From assembly GCF_020630935.1 (NCBI RefSeq), contig NZ_JAHDIG010000031.1:1-52653 (forward strand): a DNA stretch of 52,653 nucleotides, read 5' to 3'. Position 1 is the stretch's first letter. Each line of letters begins with the position of its first letter. Origin of the DNA: Bernardetia sp. (GTDB taxonomy: Bacteria; Bacteroidota; Bacteroidia; Cytophagales; Bernardetiaceae). Below, piece by piece: positions 35,472-44,673 of this stretch. The position numbers and the translations under genes were made by a program. The notes under the pieces were generated by a model that did not search any database, was not told the DNA's origin, and saw only the letters and a list, made by a program, of their open reading frames with translations.

Positions 35472-37157
35472 CTACATCTCTTCTATTGCTTTCTCCACAA
35501 TTTTTAGAACTTTCTTTTCTCCCTCTTTGGCTATTGTATAATATTCTTTAGCCTTTGTTAGGACATTTTCAACAAATACTTCATCATTATAAGAAGCAAT
35601 ATTGATTTTTACATTTAGATATGCACCACGAAGTGCAGCACGCAGACAAAGCGCACCTACACCTGTATCTGAGGCAGAGTTTGGATTTCCTGTCTTAGCT
35701 AATTTTTCTAACCACTCAAACGTAGAAGCGCAAATTTCCATCACTTTTAGAGGAACTTCAATGGCATTTTTAGTAGCATCAGCAATAGCTTGTGTTCTTG
35801 CTTCAATTTCTGCTTCGTTTTCCTTTGGCATACCAAAAGCATCCATAATGGCATTGAAAGCATTTGTATCTTCATCTACTAGAGCCAAAAGCTGATTTTT
35901 GTAGTTTTGCCCTTCTTCTGCTAACTCTGAAAATTCTTTCCAACGTTTGTCCCAACCTCGTTTGTGTGAAGAAAGGTTAGCTACCATCGTTCCCAAAGCA
36001 GCTCCCAAACTTCCTACATAAGCAGAAATAGAGCCTCCTCCTGGTGCTGGCGATTCAGAGGCTGTTTCTTCTGCAAATTCAGTTAAGTTTTTTTGAAGTA
36101 ATGGCGTGTTAGACGTATCTGCAATTTTATACTCAATGATTTTTTCTTGTGGATAGAAGGGTTTTAAATCATCCAAACCCATAGATTTGATGGCGATTTT
36201 GATAAGTTCTGCCTCTGAAACGCCAGTAGAGCGTTGTTGCTGTTCTAAAAAATATCTCCCTGCCGAAGTCATCATTTCTAAAGGCACTAAACCTACTATT
36301 TCAGTTCCTGTTACTCGCATTCCACGAGAATCTGCACTTTTTCTTGTTTCTTCAAAGGCTGTATGTAGAGGGGTTGCTCTCACATCAGTAATATTCATAG
36401 AAACCTGTGCAATGCCATATTCTTCGATATACCAGCCAATTCCTTTTGTGCCTTTACACGTTCCTTGTTGTCTTAAAGGTTCACCATTTTCATCTGTTTT
36501 TATTTTTCCAGTAATCGGATTTCCTTCTCTCAATACTCTTCCTGCTTCACGAACATCAAAAGCAACAGAGTTGGCACGCCTTGCAGAAGTTGTGTTTAGG
36601 TTAAAATTGACTGCAATCAAAAAATCTCTTGCACTAATAGCTGTTGCTCCTGTTTTGGGTCTGAATTCAGATTTTCCATAATCTGGTTTTTCTGTTTTGA
36701 TACGTTCTTTTAAGCCTTCATATTCTCCCATTCTGACAAAAGCCAAATTTTTACGTTCTTTCTTTGTGGCAGCGTTTTCATATAAGTAAACAGGATAATC
36801 CAATTCTGTGCCTACTCTTTTAGCTAGTTTATGAGCAAGTTTTGCAACTTCTTCCATAGAAATATTGGCAATAGGAATGAGTGGACAAACATCAGTTGCT
36901 CCAAAACGAGGATGTTCTCCTGTATGTTTGCTCATATCTATAAGTTCTTTAGCTTTTTTCATGGCTAAAAAAGCAGCTTCCAAAACAGGCTCTGGCTCAC
37001 CTACAAAGGTAACTACGGTTCTGTTGGTAGCTTTCCCAGGATCGACATCAAGAAGAGAAACACCTTCTACACTTTCAATTTCGTTTGTAATCTGTTTGAT
37101 AATATTCATATTGCGACCTTCTGAAAAATTAGGAACGCATTCTATGAGTTGTTTCAT
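35472..37157 (-). CDS. Bifunctional glutamate formimidoyltransferase / formimidoyltetrahydrofolate cyclodeaminase
   Basis: A full-length FTCD-type fusion (561 aa). The N-terminal formiminotransferase (about 1-325) moves the formimino group from formiminoglutamate to tetrahydrofolate; the C-terminal cyclodeaminase (about 355-555) then releases ammonia to give 5,10-methenyl-THF. The end of histidine breakdown thus feeds the one-carbon pool. Evidence: LIECVPNFSEGRN at the start, the catalytic His82 in HTGEHPRFGATD (same number as in mammalian FTCD), and the cyclodeaminase start ESPAPGGGSISAYVGSLGAAL. Other histidine-utilisation genes are not in the window. Many bacteria encode these activities separately. 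Confidence 0.93.
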   Translation of the reverse strand: MKQLIECVPNFSEGRNMNIIKQITNEIESVEGVSLLDVDPGKATNRTVVTFVGEPEPVLEAAFLAMKKAKELIDMSKHTGEHPRFGATDVCPLIPIANISMEEVAKLAHKLAKRVGTELDYPVYLYENAATKKERKNLAFVRMGEYEGLKERIKTEKPDYGKSEFRPKTGATAISARDFLIAVNFNLNTTSARRANSVAFDVREAGRVLREGNPITGKIKTDENGEPLRQQGTCKGTKGIGWYIEEYGIAQVSMNITDVRATPLHTAFEETRKSADSRGMRVTGTEIVGLVPLEMMTSAGRYFLEQQQRSTGVSEAELIKIAIKSMGLDDLKPFYPQEKIIEYKIADTSNTPLLQKNLTEFAEETASESPAPGGGSISAYVGSLGAALGTMVANLSSHKRGWDKRWKEFSELAEEGQNYKNQLLALVDEDTNAFNAIMDAFGMPKENEAEIEARTQAIADATKNAIEVPLKVMEICASTFEWLEKLAKTGNPNSASDTGVGALCLRAALRGAYLNVKINIASYNDEVFVENVLTKAKEYYTIAKEGEKKVLKIVEKAIEEM

Positions 37158-37268
37158 TGTGTTTGTTGATAAATAGTTGGCAATATTTTACTGGAGTTAA
37201 AGGTAAAAAATAATGATTGATTTTGTACCTTAAAGAAATCAGAACTTCAATAAAAATTAAATTTACCT

Positions 37269-37799
37269 ATGACTCTACTGCCCTACGAAAACTTAACTTA
37301 CAAAACACATCTTTCAAAAGAAGAAATAGTTAGACGAATACAACAAGAAACCGAACCTAAGCAGATGTTTAGAATGAGGGGATTTTTGGCTTCTAACAAA
37401 AAATATAAAGCCTATGAAGGAGAAATACAGCCAAATAATTTTAAAATCAATCGAATTATTGGGTATCGCAACTCTTTTTTACCACAAATAAAGGGAGAAA
37501 TAGAAGACCAAACAGAATATACACTTATTCATATTAAAATGAGACTACACACTTTTGTCATAGTATTTTTGATAATCTGGCTTTTCTTTATGACAGGAGT
37601 AGGTTCGATAGTTGGTTTGACTTTATTTCAAGAGCCAGAAAATCAATCTTTTACAAGCCTAATTTTTTTCATGCCTATTCTGATGGCAATTCTTATTTCT
37701 GTCATAACCTGCTTGGCATTTCATTATGAAGGAAACAAATCTAAAGAATTTTTTGAAAAACTTTTTGAAGCAGAGAAAACAGAGCAAAAAAAAGAATAA
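37269..37799 (+). CDS. Two-helix membrane protein, function unknown
   Basis: A cytoplasmic N-terminal part of about 90 residues (SKEEIVRRIQQE, IGYRNSFLPQIKGEI, and TLIHIKMRLH), followed by two transmembrane helices (about 97-118 and 133-152) and a short basic tail. The order 'input strand, GYRNSFLP, helices' suggests a small membrane protein family, but I do not recognise it. It diverges from the FTCD gene and converges on the Tdi1-like gene with 28 bp between stops. Confidence 0.6.
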   Translation: MTLLPYENLTYKTHLSKEEIVRRIQQETEPKQMFRMRGFLASNKKYKAYEGEIQPNNFKINRIIGYRNSFLPQIKGEIEDQTEYTLIHIKMRLHTFVIVFLIIWLFFMTGVGSIVGLTLFQEPENQSFTSLIFFMPILMAILISVITCLAFHYEGNKSKEFFEKLFEAEKTEQKKE

Positions 37800-37827
37800 G
37801 ATATTTCAACAGAAAAAACAACTTTGT

Positions 37828-38310
37828 TTATTTTGATTTCAACTCAATAGAGTTTATGATAACTCCGTTGGATAACTTTTGGACTTTTTCTTGAAGTTGC
37901 CCGCAAATAGTAAAATGAACTTCTATATCTGTTATTTCATAGTTTTGAGCTTCATATTCTCCTCCTAATGTTGGTATTTTTTTGTATCCATAAAGAAATC
38001 CTTTTGTAAGTTTGGGCTGGTTTTGATGAATTTCTTTTAATAGGTTAGGTAAAAACCATTCTTCAAATATTTTTTCACTATTTAGCTCTGCTTCAAATTC
38101 TTGTAATGAATCTGCTATTTTTTTAGATTCTCCTTGTCCTGTCATAAGCCAATAAACTCTGTCTTTTTCATCTGTGTAAAACAAGTCTCCGATACTTGTA
38201 ATTAAAATTACTTTTTTCTGTTCTCCTACAAGCCATTTCCAACTCTCTAGTAGTTGTAGAGAATCAAAGTGTGTAAAGTCAATCGAAAAATCTGACCATT
38301 CTAAGTTCAT
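37828..38310 (-). CDS. Tdi1/DUF1851-like immunity-type protein
   Basis: A 160-residue soluble protein with the pattern of the T6SS immunity protein Tdi1 (DUF1851). It has a WKWLVGEQKKVILITSIGDL segment, then FYTDEKDRVYWL and a C-terminal KIPTLGGEYEAQNYEITDIE, with the 'P.LGG.Y' and 'D..VHF' signatures. Tdi1-type proteins protect against ADP-ribosylating or related toxins delivered by type VI secretion. No toxin, T6SS or polymorphic toxin gene lies next to it, so it is an orphan or a homologue with another role. Family assignment is moderate. Confidence 0.6.
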   Translation of the reverse strand: MNLEWSDFSIDFTHFDSLQLLESWKWLVGEQKKVILITSIGDLFYTDEKDRVYWLMTGQGESKKIADSLQEFEAELNSEKIFEEWFLPNLLKEIHQNQPKLTKGFLYGYKKIPTLGGEYEAQNYEITDIEVHFTICGQLQEKVQKLSNGVIINSIELKSK

Positions 38311-38373
38311 ATATTTAAAGTTTAGATAAAAATAGTATTTCTTCTTATTCTATAAATTTACACAGAAAAAAAC

Positions 38374-38381
38374 TATCTTTG
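38374..38381 (+). promoter_or_regulatory. Bacteroidota-type -7 box (TATCTTTG)
   Basis: An exact TAnnTTTG match 47 nt upstream of the gatB start. The expected -33 position has only an AT-rich stretch, so support is partial. Confidence 0.45.
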
Positions 38382-38428
38382 CATCTTAGTTTTGCTATAA
38401 AAATATACGTTTCAATATAAGTTCTACA

Positions 38429-39922
38429 ATGAGTTTACAAGAAGTACAAGAAAAATTAGATAAATATTTTGAAAAATATGAGGTAGTAATTGGACTTGAA
38501 GTTCACGCCCAACTTCTAACCCAAACAAAAGCCTATTCTTCTGACCCTAACGAATATGGCAGTCTGCCAAATACGAATGTAAGTGTAATTACGCTTGCTC
38601 ACCCTGGAACGCTTCCAAAATGCAATAAAAAAGTATTGGAGTATGCAATCAAAATGGGAGTAGCTTGTGATAGTCAAATTACAGAGTACAATATTTTTGA
38701 TAGAAAAAATTATTTTTATCCTGATTTGCCAAAAGGCTATCAGATTACACAAGACAAAACGCCTATTTGTAGAGGAGGTTTCGTTACGATTACATTGCCA
38801 AGTGGAGAAGAGAAAAAACTAGAACTCACACGTATTCACATGGAAGAAGATGCAGGAAAATCGATGCACCTTGCTGCCGAAGTAGATACGTTAGTAGATT
38901 TGAACCGTGCTGGTGTTCCTCTAATAGAAATTGTTTCAGAGCCGTGCTTGCGTGCTAGTGAAGAAGCATATTATTACTTGCAAGAAATTCGTCGTTTGTT
39001 ACGCTACTTAGAAATTTGTGATGGTAACATGGAAGAGGGTTCTATGCGTTGTGATGCCAATATTTCTGTGCGCTTGAAAGGAGAAGAAACGTATCGCACT
39101 CGTGTGGAAGTCAAAAACATGAACTCATTTAGAAATGTTCAGAGAGCGATTGATTTTGAAACTGTAAGACAAATAGAAATTTATGAAAATGGAGGCAAAA
39201 TAGACGGAGAAACTCGTATGTTTGATGCCAATACAGGAATTACGTACAGCCTTCGTACAAAAGAAACACTAAATGACTATCGCTATTTTCCAGAACCAGA
39301 TTTACAGCCTTTGGTGGTTACAGAAGAATATTTAGAAACGGTTAAAAAATCGCTCCCTGCACTTCCACGTGAATTAAAAGAGCGTTTTATGAAAACGTAT
39401 CAGCTTTCTGAATATGATACAAACATTCTGATTGATGATAAAGAGACGGCTCTCTATTTCGATGAGCTTTGCCAAAAAACAGATAATTATAAGGCTGCTT
39501 CTAATTGGATTACCAATATTGTCAAATCCTATTTGAATGAAAACAAACTTTCTTTTACTGATTTTTCTTCAAAGATGAGTACAGATAAAATGGTAGAACT
39601 GATTGCTCTTGTAGATGCAAATAAAGTGAGTTTTGCGTTGGCTGCTCAAAAACTTTTCCCTGCGCTTATTGAAGATACAAGCAAGTCGCCAGAAGAAAAG
39701 GCAAAAGAATTAGATATGATTCAGAGTAGTGATGAAGATTCTATTTTACCTATCGTAAAGGAAGTTTTGAATCAGTTTCCAGATAAAGTAGAAGAATACA
39801 ATGGTGGAAAAACAGGACTTTTGGGGATGTTTATGGGACAGGTCATGAAAAAATCTAAAGGAAAAGCAGACCCTAAAGTAGCTAGTGCGCTAGTAGCACA
39901 AGAATTGGAAAAAATGAAGTAA
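38429..39922 (+). CDS. gatB: Asp/Glu-tRNA(Asn/Gln) amidotransferase subunit B
   Basis: GatB is the tRNA-binding and kinase subunit of the GatCAB complex, which amidates Glu-tRNA(Gln) and Asp-tRNA(Asn). Length (497 aa) is normal. The family motifs are present: VVIGLEVHAQLLTQTK, then FDRKNYFYPDLPKGYQI, RIHMEEDAGKS, SMRCDANISV and VEVKNMNSFRNV (nucleotide/metal pocket), and the C-terminal YqeY-like domain (about 330-497) with GLLGMFMGQVMKKSKGKADP. The gatA and gatC genes are not adjacent. A short membrane protein gene follows at 25 bp and may be co-transcribed. Confidence 0.95.
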   Translation: MSLQEVQEKLDKYFEKYEVVIGLEVHAQLLTQTKAYSSDPNEYGSLPNTNVSVITLAHPGTLPKCNKKVLEYAIKMGVACDSQITEYNIFDRKNYFYPDLPKGYQITQDKTPICRGGFVTITLPSGEEKKLELTRIHMEEDAGKSMHLAAEVDTLVDLNRAGVPLIEIVSEPCLRASEEAYYYLQEIRRLLRYLEICDGNMEEGSMRCDANISVRLKGEETYRTRVEVKNMNSFRNVQRAIDFETVRQIEIYENGGKIDGETRMFDANTGITYSLRTKETLNDYRYFPEPDLQPLVVTEEYLETVKKSLPALPRELKERFMKTYQLSEYDTNILIDDKETALYFDELCQKTDNYKAASNWITNIVKSYLNENKLSFTDFSSKMSTDKMVELIALVDANKVSFALAAQKLFPALIEDTSKSPEEKAKELDMIQSSDEDSILPIVKEVLNQFPDKVEEYNGGKTGLLGMFMGQVMKKSKGKADPKVASALVAQELEKMK

Positions 39923-39947
39923 AATACACTCTAAAGTTTATAATATT

Positions 39948-40292
39948 ATGATAATAGGAATTTTTCTTATCTACTTTTTGGGGAAAGCCTTCTATAACCT
40001 TGCTAAAAAAGCTGGTAAATCTACATCTTTGCAATGGCTCTTTGCTTTTTTAGGTGTTCTCTCTTATTATGTGGGAACATTCATAGGAGGAATAATCGTA
40101 TTTCTAATTATTGACTTGTTTCTTCCTCAATATTATGAACTTATGGAAAATGATATTGCTATTGCTTTGATAGGTCTTGTCTTTGGAATTGCAGGCTGTT
40201 GGACGTTCTACACCATTCTTAAAAATATTTGGAACAAGCAAGAGAGAGAAACGTACATAAAAGATGATAACATTTTAGATGCAGATTTATAG
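39948..40292 (+). CDS. Small membrane protein, function unknown
   Basis: A 114-residue protein with three hydrophobic segments (near 1-14, 27-55 and 68-88) and an acidic C-terminal tail (YIKDDNILDADL). It starts 25 bp after gatB on the same strand. The first hydrophobic stretch, LIYFLGKAFYNLAKKAGKS, is amphipathic at its end, so that segment may lie at the membrane surface. No named family is recognised. Confidence 0.65.
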   Translation: MIIGIFLIYFLGKAFYNLAKKAGKSTSLQWLFAFLGVLSYYVGTFIGGIIVFLIIDLFLPQYYELMENDIAIALIGLVFGIAGCWTFYTILKNIWNKQERETYIKDDNILDADL

Positions 40293-40337
40293 AAAGTCAA
40301 ATACTTTTATCTTTATTCCAAATAAACTTTAGCATAA

Positions 40338-40374
40338 AAAAACTCTGTTTTCAAACTTTGAAAACAGAGTTTTT
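40338..40374. terminator. Bidirectional intrinsic terminator
   Basis: A long perfect stem (AAAAACTCTGTTTTCA with its complement) with a short loop, flanked by A and T tracts. It lies between the gatB-linked membrane gene and the thioredoxin gene. Confidence 0.9.
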
Positions 40375-40395
40375 ATTTAGAAAGGTTTTTTAGAA

Positions 40396-40713
40396 CTATA
40401 CAAGTTTACCAATACGGTCCTCAAGTTCTTTTTTAGTAGTTGTTCCCACGATTTTCTCTACTACTTCTCCATTTTTGAAGATAAGAATAGTAGGAATATT
40501 GCGTACACCAAACTCTACAGTAAGTTCTGAATTAGAATCTACATCTACCTTTGCAATTTTTGCTTTGCCTGCAAAGTCTTTTGAAAGCTCATTTACGATA
40601 GGTGTCATCATCTGACAAGGACCACACCACTCTGCCCAAAAATCAACTAATACAGGTTGATCCGTATTAATAAGCTCTTTAAAAGTTGCTTGAGTTGCTT
40701 CAATAGCTGCCAT
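40396..40713 (-). CDS. Thioredoxin
   Basis: A 105-residue classical thioredoxin starting at MAAIEATQATFKELI. The redox centre is FWAEWCGPCQMM with Cys30 and Cys33. The cis-proline motif is RNIPTILIF, and VLVDFWA and FKNGEVVEKIVGT are the usual flanking strands. It reduces disulfides in cytosolic proteins. The frame is open for 34 more codons upstream, but those residues have no thioredoxin-like character, and a -7 box sits within them, so the internal ATG is the real start. Confidence 0.95.
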   Translation of the reverse strand: MAAIEATQATFKELINTDQPVLVDFWAEWCGPCQMMTPIVNELSKDFAGKAKIAKVDVDSNSELTVEFGVRNIPTILIFKNGEVVEKIVGTTTKKELEDRIGKLV

Positions 40714-41194
40714 AATATTAAATTTCTTTGTAAAAAATGAATAATTATATAAAAATATAGTTGGATTCTTTCCCAAACTAAAATGAATTAGCTTTATATT
40801 TCTAAGAGTGTACAAATATAGTGCTTTCTATATTGTCATGTTTAGAAAATTGATTGCTCTGTCATTTCGTCAGTCAAAGTAATAACTCTTGAAGAGGTAG
40901 TTATGTTTAATAACATCAAGTCAAGACTTTAGATATTTAAGATAGATAGTAAAATATCGTCTTACTTAGTATATTTTTCGTGATTGCAAAGTTATATTCT
41001 TATTCAAATACAGTTACAATTTATTTTCTTCAGACAGAATCAGATCTATTGTAGAAAAATCTTCTCTCTTCTTTTTACTCTTTTATAGTTTAAACTAATC
41101 ACATAAAATATATAAAGATGAGTGATAGCTATTTTTATATTTACTCACTTTGATAGGAGAGCTAAAATTATTTCTCGCTAATACTGTGTTCAGC
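40714..41194. other. AT-rich intergenic region upstream of thioredoxin
   Basis: No gene is visible. The left part contains the thioredoxin promoter region, with a TATATTTG box at 40813-40820 on the minus strand. The right part is plain AT-rich DNA with no strong hairpin or homology. Confidence 0.55.
40813..40820 (-). promoter_or_regulatory. Bacteroidota-type -7 box (TATATTTG on minus strand)
   Basis: An exact TAnnTTTG match about 100 nt upstream of the thioredoxin ATG in the right orientation. The -33 region shows no clear TTTG. Confidence 0.45.
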
Positions 41195-41758
41195 TTAATT
41201 TGAGCTCCATATTATATTTTTTTGATTAACGCTATTTTTTCCTCCAATGATAATTTGGTCAAGAAGGGCGTCTTGGTCAGTACTATTTCTAAGAGTGTCG
41301 TGTGGAAATCCTTTTACGGTTTTTATGAACATTATACCTACTTTTTGTAAATTTATAGAATCTCCTTCACTTACTATAGTTGTTTCAAAATCAAAACTTT
41401 CTTTTGCTTTTAAGTTTGATAATGAATACCATGAAGCATTACAATGAAAATCCTTATCCACTTTATAGCTACTAGGAATAATTTCAAGAGAATAAACAAT
41501 TTCACCACAAGTTCTACCTAGATATGAAATAGTTGTATCTGAGTTATTGGTAATAATACATTTTATTTTCATTGCATGCTGTGGAACACTATCATAGTGT
41601 GAAATATACCTAACAGTATCTAAAATATCATATGCGAATGAAATATTTTCATTAGAATAACTAGAATAGTTTATATGATTATTCTTTATTTTTTCTTCCT
41701 TATTTTTGTTACAGGCAGTAGCCAATATTATTAGCACAGATATTATAATAAATCTCAT
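41195..41758 (-). CDS. Lipoprotein, function unknown
   Basis: The lipobox ends in Cys16 (LIILATAC) and is followed by a Lys/Glu/Asn-rich linker. The remaining 150 residues are beta-rich, and KIKCIITNNSDTTISYLGRTCGEIVYSLEIIP looks like an Ig- or DUF-type sandwich found in Bacteroidota lipoproteins that handle surface proteins. No family is recognised. It lies downstream of the dehydrogenase E1 gene but beyond that gene's terminator, so it has its own transcript. Confidence 0.65.
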   Translation of the reverse strand: MRFIIISVLIILATACNKNKEEKIKNNHINYSSYSNENISFAYDILDTVRYISHYDSVPQHAMKIKCIITNNSDTTISYLGRTCGEIVYSLEIIPSSYKVDKDFHCNASWYSLSNLKAKESFDFETTIVSEGDSINLQKVGIMFIKTVKGFPHDTLRNSTDQDALLDQIIIGGKNSVNQKNIIWSSN

Positions 41759-41785
41759 GTTTCCTAAATCTAATTTTATCTAACT

Positions 41786-41830
41786 AAAAACCGTCATACT
41801 GAAAGGTTATGAGTCAGTATAACGGTTTTT
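41786..41830 (-). terminator. Intrinsic terminator of the dehydrogenase E1 gene
   Basis: Arms AAAAACCGT and ACGGTTTTT with an inner ATACTGA/TCAGTAT stem and one mismatch. On the minus strand the hairpin ends in a T tract. It lies 21 bp after the stop of the gene. Confidence 0.88.
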
Positions 41831-41850
41831 ATTATTATAATTCTGATAAC

Positions 41851-44673
41851 CTAATACTGCAACAGCGTTCTAAGTTTTTCTAAGAAACGGTTATAAGGTA
41901 AGAAGTTTTTCTCTAGGTCTGCACTAAACGGAACAGCCGTATCAAGACTTCCTTCACGCATAATTGGTGCATCAAGGTTAGTAAAAAGATGTTCTGCAAT
42001 CCACGCTGAAATCTCTCCACCTATTCCACCTGTGAGGCAGTCTTCGTGCAGAATGATTACTTTTCCTGTTTTCTTAACTGTTTCGCTTACAGCTTCCTTG
42101 TCCCAAGGCAAAAGTGTTCTTAAATCAGTGATTTCTAAAGAATGATTTTCGCCTAATTCTTCTGCTGCTTTCTTTGCCCAATGTACGCCCATTCCATAGG
42201 TGATAATACTGACATCTTCTCCTTCTGCAACAGTAGCAGCTTTCCCAATAGGAAGCGTGTAATAATCATCATAAATTTCTTCTGAAATAGAACGGTACAA
42301 AGCCTTGTGTTCGAAGAAAATAACTGGGTTAGGGTCTTCAATGGAAGCATTCAACAAGCCTTTTGCGTCGTAAGGTGAAGAAGGATAAACTACCTTTAAT
42401 CCTGGTGTGTGTGCAAACCAAGCCTCATTAGATTGTGAGTGGAAAGGACCTGCTGCTACGCCTGCACCAGTTGGCATACGCACCACCACATCTGCGTTTT
42501 GTCCCCAACGGTAATGCGATTTGGCTAGGTTGTTAATGATTTGATTAAAACCACAGGTTACAAAGTCAGCAAACTGCATTTCCATCACAGCTTTCCAACC
42601 ACGAATAGAAAGTCCAAGACTTGCCCCCACAATGGCAGATTCGCAAAGTGGTGTGTTTCTGATACGCTCTTTTCCAAACTGTTCTACAAAACCCTCTGTA
42701 ATTTTGAAAACTCCTCCATAATCTGCTACATCTTGCCCCATTATAGTCATTTTTGGATAACGCTCCATACTCTGACGCAGAGCATCTGAAACAGCATCGA
42801 CTAAACGTTTTTGCGTTTGATTACTGCTAATAGGTGCAATGAGTTCTTGCTGATGAGAAGCATACATGTCTGTAACTTCTTCTTCTGTGTTCGGCTCAAT
42901 TTGAGGAAGTTCTAAAGCTGCATCTAAGGCATCTTTTATATCCTCAAAATATTCTTTTCTAATTTCTTGTGTTTGTTCTTCTGTCAGAATATTATTTTCT
43001 ATCAAGAACTTTTCATAATTTGTTACAGGGTCTTTTTTCTCCCACACTTCAAAGAGTTCTTTCGGAACATATTTTGTTCCAGATGCTTCTTCGTGTCCAC
43101 GCATACGGAAAGTAATCATTTCTAGTAGAACAGGCTTCGGATTTTCTCTCATTTCCTCTGCCAATTTTTTTACTGTCGAATACACTTCCAAAATATTATT
43201 TCCATCTACTTGTACGGCTTTCATCCCATAACCAATCCCTTTATCTATAAATTGCTTACAACGAAACTGCTCGTGGCTTGGTGTAGAAAGTCCGTATCCA
43301 TTATTTTCTATCACAAAAATAGTAGGCAAATCCCATACGGCGGCAACATTTAATGCTTCGTGAAAATCTCCTTGTGAAGTACCACCATCACCAGTGAAAG
43401 TAACTGTGATTCGCTTTTTGCTTTCTAAAATATCAGCAAGTGCAATACCATTGGCAACAGCCAGTTGAGGGCCAAGGTGGGAAATCATTCCAACAATATG
43501 ATGTTCATTTGTTCCGAAGTGGAATGACCTATCTCTACCCTTCGTAAAACCTTCTTTTTTTCCTTGAAACTGTGCAAAAAGCTTTTTAAGACCTATTTTA
43601 CGAGATGTAAAAAGTCCTAAGTTTCTATGGAGTGGTAACAAATATTCGTCTGTTTGTATGGCTTCTGCAACGCCTACTGAGATAGCTTCTTGTCCATATC
43701 CAGAAAACCACTTTGTGATTTTACCTTGTCGGAGCGCAATGAGCATTCTGTCTTCAATCAAACGAGGTTTCAAAAGAGTTTTATACAAATGGATAAGTTG
43801 TTCATCTGAAATATCTGTTCTGTCAAAAATCATTTCTTCCTCTGAATAGGTTTTTCTGATTTCTGCATCTTTGTTTTCTTTTGTGAGGCTATTTTCTTCA
43901 ACTTTTTGTTCAAGAGTAGCCTCTACTGTGATTTGTTCTTCTGTGTTGTTCACTTCTTCTGTAAGTAATTGTGTTTTGTGGTCTTTATCTTCTAACAAAT
44001 TGTTTTCTATTGTTTGTGCTTCCATTTCCAATTCTTTTTGGATGGAATCAATTTTATCTTGCAAAGATGAAGTTTCTTCTTTTTCTTTTGAATTGAGGTT
44101 TTTAGAAAAACCATTGAGATAAACCTTAGGCTTAGGCAAATCTTGTGAAAACTCTATATTTCTAAAAAAGTCGTCGTCTTTGTCTATTTCTTTTCCTTCT
44201 AGTTCGATTTCTATCTCTATTTTCTCTTCTTCCAACTCTTTGTGCATTTCCTCTAATTCTTCTCTTAGGCTATTCATCTCTTCTATCGAAAAAGTATCTT
44301 CTCTGTCTAAAGGACTAGAAAAAGTAGCAGTTTCATCTTCTAAATCTTCAGTTTTTATACTGTCATTTTTTGGCTCTTCATCATCAAAAGCCATATCTAA
44401 AGGATTTTTTGCTTTTTGGGGAGTGCTTTCTTTCTCTTCTTCAAAAATCATATCTAAAGGACTAGATGCTTTTTTAGAAGTAGTCTTTTCCTCTATATCT
44501 TTATTGGTTTTATTTTCATCATCATTATCAAAAACCATGTCCAACGGACTGACAGATTTTTTACTTGTTGTGTCTTTGTTTTTTTCTTGTTGCTCTTCTT
44601 CTTTGCTTTCTTCTTTTTCTGATTTAGCTTTAGCTTCCTGTTCAGCTTTTAAGGCTCTTTCTAATGGATTCAT
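41851..44673 (-). CDS. 2-oxoacid dehydrogenase E1, alpha-beta fusion with long acidic N-terminal extension
   Basis: The core (about residues 281-940) is a thiamin-diphosphate E1 with the alpha and beta subunits fused in one chain, common in Bacteroidota. The alpha part has the TPP motif from GDGGTSQGDFHEALN (428-441) to ENNGYG (456-461). The beta part (about 620-940) has MGQDVADYGGVFKITEGF, then CESAIVGASLGLSIRGWKAV, FFEHKALYRS and TLLPWDKE. The reaction decarboxylates a 2-oxoacid (pyruvate or branched-chain) and passes the acyl group to the lipoyl E2; the substrate cannot be fixed. The first 280 residues are highly charged, mostly Glu and Lys, and contain repeats SPLDMVFDN (42-50), SPLDMIFEE (71-79), NPLDMAFDD (90-98) and SPLDRED (120-126). 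This extension is not part of the usual fused E1. No E2 or E3 gene is in the window. Confidence 0.9.
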   Translation of the reverse strand: MNPLERALKAEQEAKAKSEKEESKEEEQQEKNKDTTSKKSVSPLDMVFDNDDENKTNKDIEEKTTSKKASSPLDMIFEEEKESTPQKAKNPLDMAFDDEEPKNDSIKTEDLEDETATFSSPLDREDTFSIEEMNSLREELEEMHKELEEEKIEIEIELEGKEIDKDDDFFRNIEFSQDLPKPKVYLNGFSKNLNSKEKEETSSLQDKIDSIQKELEMEAQTIENNLLEDKDHKTQLLTEEVNNTEEQITVEATLEQKVEENSLTKENKDAEIRKTYSEEEMIFDRTDISDEQLIHLYKTLLKPRLIEDRMLIALRQGKITKWFSGYGQEAISVGVAEAIQTDEYLLPLHRNLGLFTSRKIGLKKLFAQFQGKKEGFTKGRDRSFHFGTNEHHIVGMISHLGPQLAVANGIALADILESKKRITVTFTGDGGTSQGDFHEALNVAAVWDLPTIFVIENNGYGLSTPSHEQFRCKQFIDKGIGYGMKAVQVDGNNILEVYSTVKKLAEEMRENPKPVLLEMITFRMRGHEEASGTKYVPKELFEVWEKKDPVTNYEKFLIENNILTEEQTQEIRKEYFEDIKDALDAALELPQIEPNTEEEVTDMYASHQQELIAPISSNQTQKRLVDAVSDALRQSMERYPKMTIMGQDVADYGGVFKITEGFVEQFGKERIRNTPLCESAIVGASLGLSIRGWKAVMEMQFADFVTCGFNQIINNLAKSHYRWGQNADVVVRMPTGAGVAAGPFHSQSNEAWFAHTPGLKVVYPSSPYDAKGLLNASIEDPNPVIFFEHKALYRSISEEIYDDYYTLPIGKAATVAEGEDVSIITYGMGVHWAKKAAEELGENHSLEITDLRTLLPWDKEAVSETVKKTGKVIILHEDCLTGGIGGEISAWIAEHLFTNLDAPIMREGSLDTAVPFSADLEKNFLPYNRFLEKLRTLLQY

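Noticed and set aside
36187-36681. A 164-codon plus-strand frame opposite the FTCD gene
   Set aside because: It lies wholly inside a gene with clear catalytic motifs and has no features of its own.
40714-41194. tRNA or small structured RNA
   Set aside because: I scanned for cloverleaf-like arms and a CCA-type end and found no consistent set of stems.
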